DNA of 64,000 nt from NCBI GenBank assembly GCA_048268845.1, contig JBLWUQ010000004.1:124001-188000 (forward strand), read 5' to 3'. The notes under the pieces were generated by a model. The model was not told where the DNA came from and did no database searches. It was given only the letters and a program-made list of their open reading frames with translations. The DNA comes from Muriiphilus sp048268845. Lineage in GTDB: Bacteria > Pseudomonadota > Alphaproteobacteria > Rhodobacterales > Rhodobacteraceae. The position numbers and the translations under genes were made by a program. Positions 30,401 through 39,066 of the stretch are shown here, one piece after another (the first letter of the stretch is position 1; every line of letters begins with the position of its first letter).

Positions 30401-31206
30401 CCCAGAAGAACCTTGCGCAGCATGTTGAGCGCGACCAGCGTCAGAAACCCGCCAAACGCGCGTTTCAGCGGCTTCGCGTCCAGCGCATGGGCGAGCCGCA
30501 CGCCCAACGGTGCGGTGATCAGCGTCATCGCGATGACGACGGCGAAGGCCGGCAGGTTGACGGCACCGATGGTATAGGGCGGCGCGGTCTCGACCGGCAG
30601 CATCAGAAAGCCGATCACCGAAGGCATTGCGATGATCACCCCGAACCCCGCCGCCGTCGCCACCGCGCGGTGGATCGGCACCGAATGCAGCGTCATGATC
30701 GGCACCCCGAAACTGCCGCCGCCGATCCCCATCAGCACCGACAGGAACCCGACCGCAGGCGACATGAGCGCGCGCTTGATCCCGCCGGGCATCGCCTCGG
30801 CGATCCGCCAGTCGCTGCGCCCGACCAGCAGGTAAAGCCCGACCAGAAGCGCCAGCGCGCCAAAGATCGCCTGCAACACCGACGAGCGCAGCGAGGCCGC
30901 CACCAGCACGCCGGTTGCCGCCCCGATCACGATGCCGGGCGCCCAAGTCTTCAGGATGCCCCAGTCCACCGCGCCCTTCTTGTGGTGCGACATGACCGAG
31001 CGCAGCGAGGTCACGATGATCGTGGCCAGCGAGGTGGCAAGGCAGACCTGCATCAACTGATCGGACTCAAACCCCAGCGCCGCGAAGGCATAGTAGAACG
31101 CAGGCACCAGGATGATGCCGCCGCCGACACCCAGCAGCCCCGCGACCACCCCGGCGAAGGCGCCGATCGCCGCCAGCATCAGCCCCATCAGGGCCAGCAT
31201 GGTCAT
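30397..31206 (-). CDS. TauE/SafE (TSUP) family permease
   Basis: 269 aa from the ATG at 31206; the frame is open to 31236. Two homologous halves each begin with a glycine-rich motif: GVVAGLLGVGGGIILVPAF at the N-terminus and GFLSVLMGIGGGSFGVPIM in the middle, the family hallmark, within about eight membrane spans. It exports or imports a small anion such as sulfite or a sulfonate; the substrate is unknown. Confidence 0.9.
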   Translation of the reverse strand: MTMLALMGLMLAAIGAFAGVVAGLLGVGGGIILVPAFYYAFAALGFESDQLMQVCLATSLATIIVTSLRSVMSHHKKGAVDWGILKTWAPGIVIGAATGVLVAASLRSSVLQAIFGALALLVGLYLLVGRSDWRIAEAMPGGIKRALMSPAVGFLSVLMGIGGGSFGVPIMTLHSVPIHRAVATAAGFGVIIAMPSVIGFLMLPVETAPPYTIGAVNLPAFAVVIAMTLITAPLGVRLAHALDAKPLKRAFGGFLTLVALNMLRKVLLG

Positions 31207-31369
31207 GTCCAAGGCTTGCCCTCCCCGCCCGCGCATCGGCCTCGAATAGCGCAGGCCCCAGCGCTTGACCAGACGGGCTAGCCACAGACGCGCGCCGGGT
31301 TTATAGCGTCGGGCGTGGCCGAAGCGAACAGGGCCGCGTCCAGGTCAACACCAGCAGCCGGATATTCCG

Positions 31370-32560
31370 ATGCCGCCGTCGCTCTTGCGAACTGCCGTGA
31401 TCCTTGCCCTTCTGTCGATGGTGGGCCCGTTCGCGATCGACATGTTCCTGCCCGCGATGCCGCAGATCGCGGCGGATTTCGCGGTGCCCGAGACGGCGGT
31501 GCAGAACACCATCACCTTTTACTTCCTCGCCTTCGGCGTAGCGCAACTGATCTATGGTCCCTGGGCCGACATGGCCGGGCGCAAGCCGCCGATCTATGTC
31601 GGACTGACCATCTTCGCCATAGGTTCCGCCGCGGCGAGCATGGCCGGAAGCATCGAGACGCTCATCGCCGCACGTTTCGTGCAGGGGTTGGGCGGTGCTG
31701 CGGTGATGGTGGTGCCGCGCGCGATCATCCGCGACATGTATACCGGGCCCGAGGCGACGCGGCTGATGGCGCTGATCATGCTGGTGATCTCGGTCTCGCC
31801 GATGCTGGCGCCGCTCGCCGGTGCGGGCGTGGTGGCGCTGGGCGGCTGGCGCGCGGTGTTCGTGGTGCTGACCGGCGCGGCGCTGCTGTGCCTGACGCTG
31901 GCGGCGCTTGCCCAGCCCGAGACGCTGCACCCCGACAAGCGCGTGCCGGTGAACCTGCGCGCGCTCATGGCCGGGGCCAGGGTGCTGTTTCGCGCGCCGG
32001 TCTTTCTTGGCCTGACCTTCATCGGCGCCTTCGGGATGGCCAGTTTCTTCGTGTTCATCAGCTTTGCCCCCTTCGTCTATGTCGAGGATTTCGGCCTCAG
32101 CCCGACCGGCTTTTCGCTCTACTTCGCGGTAAACGCGCTGGGGTTCTTCGGGGCGTCGCAACTCGCCGGACCGCTCAGCGCACGGTTCGGGCCGCGGCGG
32201 GTCATGCTCTGGGGCACGATCGGCTTTGCCGGCTTCACCGGCCTGCTTCTCGGCTTCGCGCTGGCCGGGGTCGCGGGCCTTGCGGTCATCACCGCCTGCC
32301 TCTTTTTCGGCAATGCCTTCATGGGGTTGGTCATTCCGACCTCGATGGTGATCGCGCTCGACGATCACGGCGACATCGCCGGGCTGGCCTCGTCGCTGGG
32401 CGGCACGTTGCAGATGCTGGTCGGCGGGTTGATGGTGGTGATCGCCGGGCCGTTCTTTGACGGGACCGCCCGGCCGATGATCGCGATGATCGCGATCTGC
32501 GCCTGGGTCGCGCTGGGTCTGGCGCTGATCACGCTGCGCCGGGTGCCGTCGCCGGCCTGA
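31370..32560 (+). CDS. Bcr/CflA-type MFS drug-efflux transporter
   Basis: 396 aa with twelve predicted spans. Family features: GPFAIDMFLPAMPQIAADF in helix 1, FYFLAFGVAQLIYGPWADMAGRKPPI (motif A), GLGGAAVMVVPRAIIRDMY in helix 4, and SPMLAPLAGAGVVALGGWRAVF (motif C). Proton-driven export of amphenicol- or bicyclomycin-like compounds is usual for the family. It is divergent from the TSUP gene; 163 bp separate them. Confidence 0.92.
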   Translation: MPPSLLRTAVILALLSMVGPFAIDMFLPAMPQIAADFAVPETAVQNTITFYFLAFGVAQLIYGPWADMAGRKPPIYVGLTIFAIGSAAASMAGSIETLIAARFVQGLGGAAVMVVPRAIIRDMYTGPEATRLMALIMLVISVSPMLAPLAGAGVVALGGWRAVFVVLTGAALLCLTLAALAQPETLHPDKRVPVNLRALMAGARVLFRAPVFLGLTFIGAFGMASFFVFISFAPFVYVEDFGLSPTGFSLYFAVNALGFFGASQLAGPLSARFGPRRVMLWGTIGFAGFTGLLLGFALAGVAGLAVITACLFFGNAFMGLVIPTSMVIALDDHGDIAGLASSLGGTLQMLVGGLMVVIAGPFFDGTARPMIAMIAICAWVALGLALITLRRVPSPA

Positions 32561-32575
32561 CCGGGCCGCGCTTCG

Positions 32576-33556
32576 TCAGGCGAATTCGGCCATGGCCTGT
32601 TCGATCAGCCGGAAATCCGCACCGGGCCGGTGTGCGCCTTCCGACAGCACCCGCTTGAAGTGCCGCGCGCCGGGTTGCCCCGCGAACAGCCCCAGCATGT
32701 GCCGGGTGATCTGGCCGAGCTTGCCGCCCGAGGCCAGATGCGCCGCGATATAGGGCTCCATCGCCAGAACCACCTCGCGCGGGTCACTGGCCGGATCGGG
32801 AAGGCCGAAAATCTCGCTGTCGGCGCGCATCAGGATCTCGGCCGGCTTGTGATAGGCGGCGCGCCCGACCATCACCCCGTCCACCCCGGCGGCGAGATGT
32901 GCCTTGACCTCGTCAAGCGAGCCGATGCCGCCGTTGAGCGACAGGTGCAGATCGGGAAACGCCGCCTTCATCCGGTGCACCAGCGCATAGTCGAGCGGCG
33001 GCACGTCGCGGTTTTCCTTCGGGCTCAAGCCCTTGAGCCAAGCCTTGCGCGCATGGATCGCCACCCGCCGCACCCCGGCCCCGGCGAGCATGTCGAGAAA
33101 CGCCGGCAGCACCTCCTCCGGCTCCTGATCGTCCACCCCGATCCGGCATTTCACCGTCACCTCGGTGCCGCCGGCCGCCTCGATCATCGCGCGCACGCAG
33201 TCGGCGACCAGTTCGGGAGATTTCATCAGAACCGCGCCGAAGGTGCCCGATTGCACCCGGTCCGACGGGCAGCCGACGTTCAGGTTCACCTCGTCATAGC
33301 CGCGCGCCACACAGATGCGCGTTGCCGCTGCGAGTTCCTCAGGGTCCGATCCGCCAAGCTGCACCGCCACCGGGTGCTCCGACGGGTCAAAATCCAGCAA
33401 ATGCTCCGCCCCGCCCCGCACCAGCGCAGGGGACGTCACCATCTCGGTATAGAGCAAGACCTCGCGACTCATCAGCCGGTGCAGATAGCGGCAATGGCGG
33501 TCGGTCCAATCCATCATCGGGGCGACGGATAGTCTGGCGTGCTGGTCTGTTTTCAT
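32576..33556 (-). CDS. dusA: tRNA-dihydrouridine(20/20a) synthase
   Basis: 326 aa. VAPMMDWTDRHCRYLHR at the start, YTEMVTSPALVRG, VAVQLGGSDP, and the catalytic DEVNLNVGCPSDRVQSGTFGAVLM with its Cys are DusA features; KCRIGVDD and NGGIGSLDEV bind FMN, and VMVGRAAYHKP follows. It reduces U20/U20a in tRNA with FMN and NADPH. Convergent with the MFS gene. Confidence 0.95.
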   Translation of the reverse strand: MKTDQHARLSVAPMMDWTDRHCRYLHRLMSREVLLYTEMVTSPALVRGGAEHLLDFDPSEHPVAVQLGGSDPEELAAATRICVARGYDEVNLNVGCPSDRVQSGTFGAVLMKSPELVADCVRAMIEAAGGTEVTVKCRIGVDDQEPEEVLPAFLDMLAGAGVRRVAIHARKAWLKGLSPKENRDVPPLDYALVHRMKAAFPDLHLSLNGGIGSLDEVKAHLAAGVDGVMVGRAAYHKPAEILMRADSEIFGLPDPASDPREVVLAMEPYIAAHLASGGKLGQITRHMLGLFAGQPGARHFKRVLSEGAHRPGADFRLIEQAMAEFA

Positions 33557-33961
33557 CTTCCTGCATCTTGAAGCCGCCGGGGATTGTGTCCCGACGGAGG
33601 GTGTGGTCGGCCGCGATGGTCATCGTCACGTCCATCGTCTGAACGACAGCCGGATCTGGGGCGGGCCAAGCGCGTGTTTCGTCGTCATCCTCAGATGACA
33701 TCCTGGACCGCGATATAGCCGATATTTGCGAGCTAGGGAAACCGCTGCGCCGCCGCATGTCGGCAGGCTCCACCGCAGCCTCTTGTTCAACGCCGGGCCG
33801 AGTGGTCGGGAACAGCCTCAATCGGGTCAAGGCGCGCATCGGAGGGCGCCCCTGCGCCGGAAACGACCAGCCGCAATCAGCGTGGCGACCTGTCATGCCT
33901 GCCCGGCCTTGAAGACCGGCGAGGGCAGCGTTACCAATGGCGGCGTATCCGGGGGGTGTCT
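33557..33961. other. 405-bp intergenic region, nothing recognised
   Basis: Between divergent dusA and the PLD gene. Open frames on both strands have arginine-rich, shadow-like translations and no ribosome site. The only candidate signal is the leader of the lipoprotein gene at the right end; no clear promoter, repeat or hairpin was found by eye. Confidence 0.5.
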
Positions 33962-35800
33962 ATGGGACTGACTGCGAAAACCCGCGCCGTGGCGACGCTG
34001 GTTGGCGCGCTGGGCTTGGCTGCGGCCTGCGCCGTGCCCACCCCCGAAGCCCCGCGCCACTTCCCCGACAGCGGCGCGCGGATCGAGGCGACCGTCTACA
34101 TCGCACCGGAGGGCCCGGCCCGGGCCGATGCCGTCGCGCGTTTTGCCGCCGTCGAGGGCGGCGAGACGCGGATCGGCTTCGTATCGGTCGGAAGCCGCGC
34201 GATTGCCGCGCGGGTGAGCTGCGACGGCGAGGCGCGGCTGCGGGTTGCGGGCGAAACCGGCCTCGGCCTTTATCTGCGACCGGGGGCAAGTCGCGCGCTT
34301 TCCGTGCCGGGGCGCGGCGCCGATGCGCATCCGCTGCTCGTGCTGCCGCCCGAAACCGCGCGCTGCCAGATCGACTGGGGCGACGGCCACAGCGTTGCAC
34401 TGCTGCGCGACGGCGCGCCTGTCACCGTCCCCGCGCCGCGTCCGGCCTGCGCGCCCCCCGCCACGGCGCCGGGCGATGCGCTCGCACGGGCCTTCTTTGC
34501 CGAGCGTCCGCTGATGCAGACCTGCGCCGCCCCGACAGGGCCGGTCGAACTGGTGCCGGGCGAGCTTGAAGGGCTGAAATGGCGGCTCGACCGGCTCACC
34601 GGCTCTGACGTATCGACCGCGGCACTCACCTCGGGCGACCCCGACATGGCGCTCGATTTTTCCCGCGCGCCGCAGTTCGACGAAATCGTCGTGTCCTACC
34701 TGCTGATCCGCGCCGACCTTGCCGGCTGGCTGACCACCCGCACGCTCGCCTACCACGCCGCGCGCGGCACGCGGGTGCGAATCCTTGCCAGTTCCGCGCT
34801 GATGAACGGGTTCGACCGGCGCCCCTTCGACCAGCTCGCGGCGCGCTTTCCCAATGTCGAGATCCAGTATTTCCGATGGCCCGCGCAAAGCCCCGTCGAC
34901 CTGGTCGACAGCATACAGCGCGCCAACCACATCAAGCTGTTCCTCGGCCTCTCGGACGCGCCGGGCCGGTCCTTTGCACTGATCGGCGGGCGCAACCTGA
35001 CCGATGGTTTCTTTCTCGACGGCAAGGCCGACTACCCCGATCATCCCTTCCTTCACTCCTATGGCAAGGAGGCAGACGGGCTTCAGGGCCTCGTCTTCCA
35101 CTCGATCTATGACGATTTCGAGGTGGCGCTGACCGATCGCGCCCGCGTGGCCGAGATCGCCACGCAGTTTGACCGCTTCTATACCCGCGATGCGCGAAAC
35201 CAGCTGATGCGCGGCCCTGACGCAACCGGGCAATCGGCCTCGGGCAACGACGGCCTGGTGCGCCATTTCATCTCGCTGCCCTGGGCCGACAGCCACGCGC
35301 ATGAACAGCTCTATGTCGATCTGTTCGATGCCGCGACGCGCGAGATTTTCGTGGTCTCGCCGTTCAACTACCCGACGCCCGCGCTCGAGGCGGCGCTGAG
35401 GCGCGCGGCGGCGCGGGGGGTGGATGTGCGCTTCGTCACCCGGCGCGGCGCCGACGAGCCGCCCGCCGCCTTCACCCGCGCGCTCAACGCCCGGTTCGAC
35501 GATGAGAACCGCGGCGCCTACCGCTTCCGGCTGTTCGATACCGGCGACCGGCTGCTGCATGCCAAGATCATCGTGATCGACGACAGGCTCGGCATCGTGG
35601 CCTCGTCAAACCTCAACCGGCGCAGCTATCTCCACGACACCGAGAACGGCCTCGTCTTTCTCGACCGGGCCGTGGTGCGCGGCCTCAAGGCCGAGGCCGA
35701 GCGTTACTGGGCGCGGAGCGACATCGGCGAAGATACCCAATCCTTCAAGCTGTTGCTCAAGCTGTTCGAGGCAATGCCCTGGATCGAGCAATATCTCTGA
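33962..35800 (+). CDS. Phospholipase D-family lipoprotein (cardiolipin synthase-like)
   Basis: 612 aa from the ATG at 33962 (a GTG lies two codons earlier). The signal ends in the lipobox LAAAC, so it is probably outer-membrane or periplasmic. Residues 25-200 are a beta-rich extra domain. The first HKD-type site is NHIKLFLGLSDAPGRSF followed by IGGRNL; the second is LHAKIIVIDDRLGIVASSNL. The long N-terminal domain and secretion are unlike housekeeping cardiolipin synthases, so it may act on phospholipid outside the cytoplasm. Confidence 0.82.
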   Translation: MGLTAKTRAVATLVGALGLAAACAVPTPEAPRHFPDSGARIEATVYIAPEGPARADAVARFAAVEGGETRIGFVSVGSRAIAARVSCDGEARLRVAGETGLGLYLRPGASRALSVPGRGADAHPLLVLPPETARCQIDWGDGHSVALLRDGAPVTVPAPRPACAPPATAPGDALARAFFAERPLMQTCAAPTGPVELVPGELEGLKWRLDRLTGSDVSTAALTSGDPDMALDFSRAPQFDEIVVSYLLIRADLAGWLTTRTLAYHAARGTRVRILASSALMNGFDRRPFDQLAARFPNVEIQYFRWPAQSPVDLVDSIQRANHIKLFLGLSDAPGRSFALIGGRNLTDGFFLDGKADYPDHPFLHSYGKEADGLQGLVFHSIYDDFEVALTDRARVAEIATQFDRFYTRDARNQLMRGPDATGQSASGNDGLVRHFISLPWADSHAHEQLYVDLFDAATREIFVVSPFNYPTPALEAALRRAAARGVDVRFVTRRGADEPPAAFTRALNARFDDENRGAYRFRLFDTGDRLLHAKIIVIDDRLGIVASSNLNRRSYLHDTENGLVFLDRAVVRGLKAEAERYWARSDIGEDTQSFKLLLKLFEAMPWIEQYL

Positions 35801-35812
35801 GGCCGAGACGCA

Positions 35813-37522
35813 TCAGCTCACCGGTTTCAGCAGGGCGAAATCGCAACCCTCATCGGCTTGCGTGACCTCGCTGGCATAGAGCCGATCATAGCCGCGCCGC
35901 TCGTCCAGAGGCAGGATCGAGGGCGACCATTCGGCGCGCCGCCGCTCAAGTTCCGCGTCATCCACCAGCAGATCAAGCTGCTTCTTCGCAACCGAAAGCC
36001 TGATCCGGTCGCCGGTCCGGACCAGCGCCAGAGGCCCGCCGATCGCGGCCTCAGGGGCCACATGCAGCACGATGGTCCCGAAGGCCGTGCCCGACATGCG
36101 GGCATCGGAAATCCGCACCATGTCCTTGACGCCTTTGGAACTGAGCTTCTTCGGAATCGGCAGATAGCCGGCTTCCGGCATGCCGGAATCGCTTTTCGGC
36201 CCTGCGTTCTGAAGCACCATGAAATCGTCCGCGGTGATATCGAGATCCGGGTCGTCCACCCGGCTCGCCAGATCCGCGAGCGAGGAAAACACGACCGCCC
36301 TGCCCTCTTTCTCGAACAGCGAACTGTCGGCGGCAGAGCGTTTGAGGATCGCGCCACGCGGTGCCAAGTTGCCGAACAGCGCGACCAGACCGCCCTCGGG
36401 CTCCAATGGCGCATCCGCCGCGGAGATCACCCGGCGATCGACATAGCCGGGGTCCTCTTCCAGCCGGTCGCCCAGCGTCTCGCCCGTGACCGAGATCGTG
36501 TCGAGGTGAAGCAGCGGTTTCAGTTCGCGCAACACGGCCCCGACGCCGCCCGCGAAAAAGAAATCCTCCATGTAGTTGGACCCGACCGGCTTGAGATTGA
36601 CCAGCACCGGCGTGGTATCCGACAGCGCGTTCAGACGTTCGAGCGATACCGCGTGCCCGAGCCGGCCGGCGATGGCGGTCAGGTGGATGATGGCATTGGT
36701 CGACCCGCCGAGTGCCAGCAGGACGCGCAGGGCATTCTCGATCGACTTTTCGGTGATGACCTGACTCGGCCGGATCGGGTTCTCGATCATCCGCGCGGCG
36801 GCCAGACCGGAGGCCTCGGCGGCGCGCAGGCGGTCGGCATGGACCGCCGGGATCGCCGCCGTGCCCGGCAGCGACATGCCAAGCGTCTCGGCGATGCAGG
36901 CCATGGTCGAGGCGGTTCCCATCACCGCGCAGGTGCCTGCCGTCGTGGCCAGTCGCCCCTCGATGTCGTCAATCTCCGCCTTCTCGATCTCACCCGCGCG
37001 AAACTTGCCCCAGAACCTGCGGCAATCGGTGCAAGCCCCCAGCCTTTCGTCGCCATAGCGCGAGGTCATCATCGGCCCGGCCACAAGTTGCACCGCCGGC
37101 AGATCGGCAGATGCCGCTCCCATCAGTTGCGCCGGAACCGTCTTGTCGCAGCCGCCCATCAGCACGACCGCGTCCATCGGCTGGGCGCGGATCATCTCTT
37201 CGGTGTCCATCGACATCAGGTTGCGGAACTTGAGGCTGGTGGGGCTGAGAAACACCTCACCCAGCGAGATGGTCGGAAACTCCAAGGGCAGCCCGCCGCC
37301 CAGCAACACACCGCGCTTGACCGCCTCCAGGAGTTCCGGGAAATGCCGGTGGCAGTTGTTGAAGCCCGAAAAGCTGTTGGCGATGCCGACGATGGGCTTT
37401 TTCAGAACCTCGCGCGAATAGCCCATCGAGGCGGCAAAGGAATTGCGCAGATAGACCGAGAAATCCCGGTCGCCGTAGTTGGTTAGCCCACGTGCAAGGC
37501 CCTGTTCCTTGACGTCGTTCAT
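35813..37522 (-). CDS. IlvD/Edd-family dehydratase (sugar-acid type)
   Basis: 569 aa. Cluster ligands fit FNNCHRHF, MGGCDKTVPAQ and TTAGTCAVMGTASTMACI; GACTDCRRFWGKFRAGEI near residue 175 is typical of pentonate/hexonate dehydratases rather than biosynthetic IlvD. ISDARMSGTAFGTIVLHVAPEA holds the catalytic serine region. It should dehydrate an aldonate to a 2-keto-3-deoxy acid. Last gene of the catabolic cluster, start overlapping the aldehyde dehydrogenase stop (ATGA). Confidence 0.85.
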   Translation of the reverse strand: MNDVKEQGLARGLTNYGDRDFSVYLRNSFAASMGYSREVLKKPIVGIANSFSGFNNCHRHFPELLEAVKRGVLLGGGLPLEFPTISLGEVFLSPTSLKFRNLMSMDTEEMIRAQPMDAVVLMGGCDKTVPAQLMGAASADLPAVQLVAGPMMTSRYGDERLGACTDCRRFWGKFRAGEIEKAEIDDIEGRLATTAGTCAVMGTASTMACIAETLGMSLPGTAAIPAVHADRLRAAEASGLAAARMIENPIRPSQVITEKSIENALRVLLALGGSTNAIIHLTAIAGRLGHAVSLERLNALSDTTPVLVNLKPVGSNYMEDFFFAGGVGAVLRELKPLLHLDTISVTGETLGDRLEEDPGYVDRRVISAADAPLEPEGGLVALFGNLAPRGAILKRSAADSSLFEKEGRAVVFSSLADLASRVDDPDLDITADDFMVLQNAGPKSDSGMPEAGYLPIPKKLSSKGVKDMVRISDARMSGTAFGTIVLHVAPEAAIGGPLALVRTGDRIRLSVAKKQLDLLVDDAELERRRAEWSPSILPLDERRGYDRLYASEVTQADEGCDFALLKPVS

Positions 37523-38976
37523 GATTGGCGGCCGATCGGTTCGATGCGGGTGCGGACGTATTTCGGATTGAGGTAATCCATCAACCCGAGCGAGCCGCCC
37601 TCGCGCCCCATGCCGCTTTCCTTGACGCCGCCGAACGGCGCTTCGGCGGTGGCCAGAAGCATCTCGTTTACCCCGACCATGCCGACCTCGAGATCCTCCG
37701 AGGCGCGGGTGGCAAGGCTGAGGTTGTTGGAAAAAACATAACCGGCCAGACCGAACGGCAGCGAGTTGGCCCGCTCCATCACCTCGTCATAGTCGCGGAA
37801 GGTGGTGATCGGCGCAATCGGGCCGAACGGCTCCTCACGCATCACCAGCGCCTCGTCGGGCACCTGCCCCAGCACCGTCGGCTCGAAAAAGTAGCCCGCG
37901 TTCATGGATTTCGGGCGCGCGCCACCGGCCAGAACCGATGCTCCAAGTCCGACGGCGTCGCTGACCATCTCTTCGATCGTTGTCAGGCCACGGCGGTTGG
38001 CCATCGGACCCATCTGCACCCCGTCATCCAGACCGCGACCCAGTTTCAACCCCTTGGCAAACGCGGCAAAGGCACCGGCGAAGGCCTCGTATTGGCTTTC
38101 GTGGACATAGAAGCGCGTCGGCGAGATACAGACCTGTCCGCAGTTGCGGAACTTGGTTGCAGCACAGGTCCGCGCTACCGCTTCGACGTCCACGTCGTCG
38201 AAGATCACCACGGGGCCATGCCCGCCAAGCTCCATCGACACCTTCTTGACGCCATCGGCGGCCAGACGCAGGATTTCCTTGCCGACCGGAACCGAGCCGG
38301 TGACGCTGACCTTGCGCACGATGGGCGAGCGGATCAGCCGCTCCGCGATCATCGAGGAATTGCCGGTCAGGAAATTCACCGCCCCCGCCGGAATGCCCGC
38401 ATCGTGGCAGGCGGCGACAAGGGCCGCACAGCTTGCCGGGGCTTCGCCAGCCGGCTTGATGATGATCGAACAGCCGGCACCCAGCGCCGCCGCGATCTTG
38501 CGCGCCGGCAACAGCGCCGGAAAGTTCCACGCCGAAAAGGCCGCGACCACCCCGACCGGCTGATAGATGACGGACAAGCGGCTTTCGCCGGTGCGGCCCT
38601 CGATGATCTGGCCATAGATCCGCTTGGTTTCCTCGGCATACCACTCGAACTGGTCCGCCGCCGCGTTGGTCTCGCCACGTGCCTCGGCAATCGGCTTGCC
38701 GGTTTCCAGCGACATCAACGTGGCAATCGTCTCGACCCGCTCGCGGATCAGCTCGGCGGCCTTGCGCAACAGCGCGGCGCGATCCCATGTCCCGACGCGG
38801 CGCCAGGTGGCAAAGCCCGACTGGGCGGCGGCAAGGGCGGCGTCGACATCGTCTTCGGTGGCCATCGCAATGGTCCCGAGCGACTCTTCGGTGGCGGGGT
38901 CGGTGACGTTGCGGGTTGCCTTGCCGCTGGCGGCGCGCCACTCGCCGCCGATGAAGAGATTTAGGTCGTGATACAC
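37519..38976 (-). CDS. NAD(P)-dependent aldehyde dehydrogenase (semialdehyde type)
   Basis: 485 aa. VVAAFSAWNFPALLPARKIAAALGAG binds the cofactor; VSVTGSVPVGKEI, the general-base Glu in SMELGGHGPVV, and the nucleophile in NCGQVCISPTRFYV are present, with EEPFGPIAPI and APFGGVKESGMGREGG near the end. It is closest to succinate or alpha-ketoglutarate semialdehyde dehydrogenases. Paired with the dehydratase, it could finish a non-phosphorylative sugar-acid route. Confidence 0.87.
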   Translation of the reverse strand: MYHDLNLFIGGEWRAASGKATRNVTDPATEESLGTIAMATEDDVDAALAAAQSGFATWRRVGTWDRAALLRKAAELIRERVETIATLMSLETGKPIAEARGETNAAADQFEWYAEETKRIYGQIIEGRTGESRLSVIYQPVGVVAAFSAWNFPALLPARKIAAALGAGCSIIIKPAGEAPASCAALVAACHDAGIPAGAVNFLTGNSSMIAERLIRSPIVRKVSVTGSVPVGKEILRLAADGVKKVSMELGGHGPVVIFDDVDVEAVARTCAATKFRNCGQVCISPTRFYVHESQYEAFAGAFAAFAKGLKLGRGLDDGVQMGPMANRRGLTTIEEMVSDAVGLGASVLAGGARPKSMNAGYFFEPTVLGQVPDEALVMREEPFGPIAPITTFRDYDEVMERANSLPFGLAGYVFSNNLSLATRASEDLEVGMVGVNEMLLATAEAPFGGVKESGMGREGGSLGLMDYLNPKYVRTRIEPIGRQS

Positions 38977-39066
38977 TTCTCGATCCTCCTGAGGCGTTCC
39001 GAGATGGGCCTGAACTGCAGGTTGTCTCGAAACACCCTTGATAAATTTCGGTTTTCGGCTCCGGGG

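Noticed and set aside
33387..33896. 169-aa minus-strand frame upstream of dusA
   Set aside because: Arg/Pro-rich shadow-like translation, overlaps the conserved dusA 5' end and lacks a ribosome site.
35858..37486. 542-aa plus-strand frame opposite the dehydratase
   Set aside because: Arg/His/Gln-rich antisense shadow of a conserved IlvD/Edd gene.
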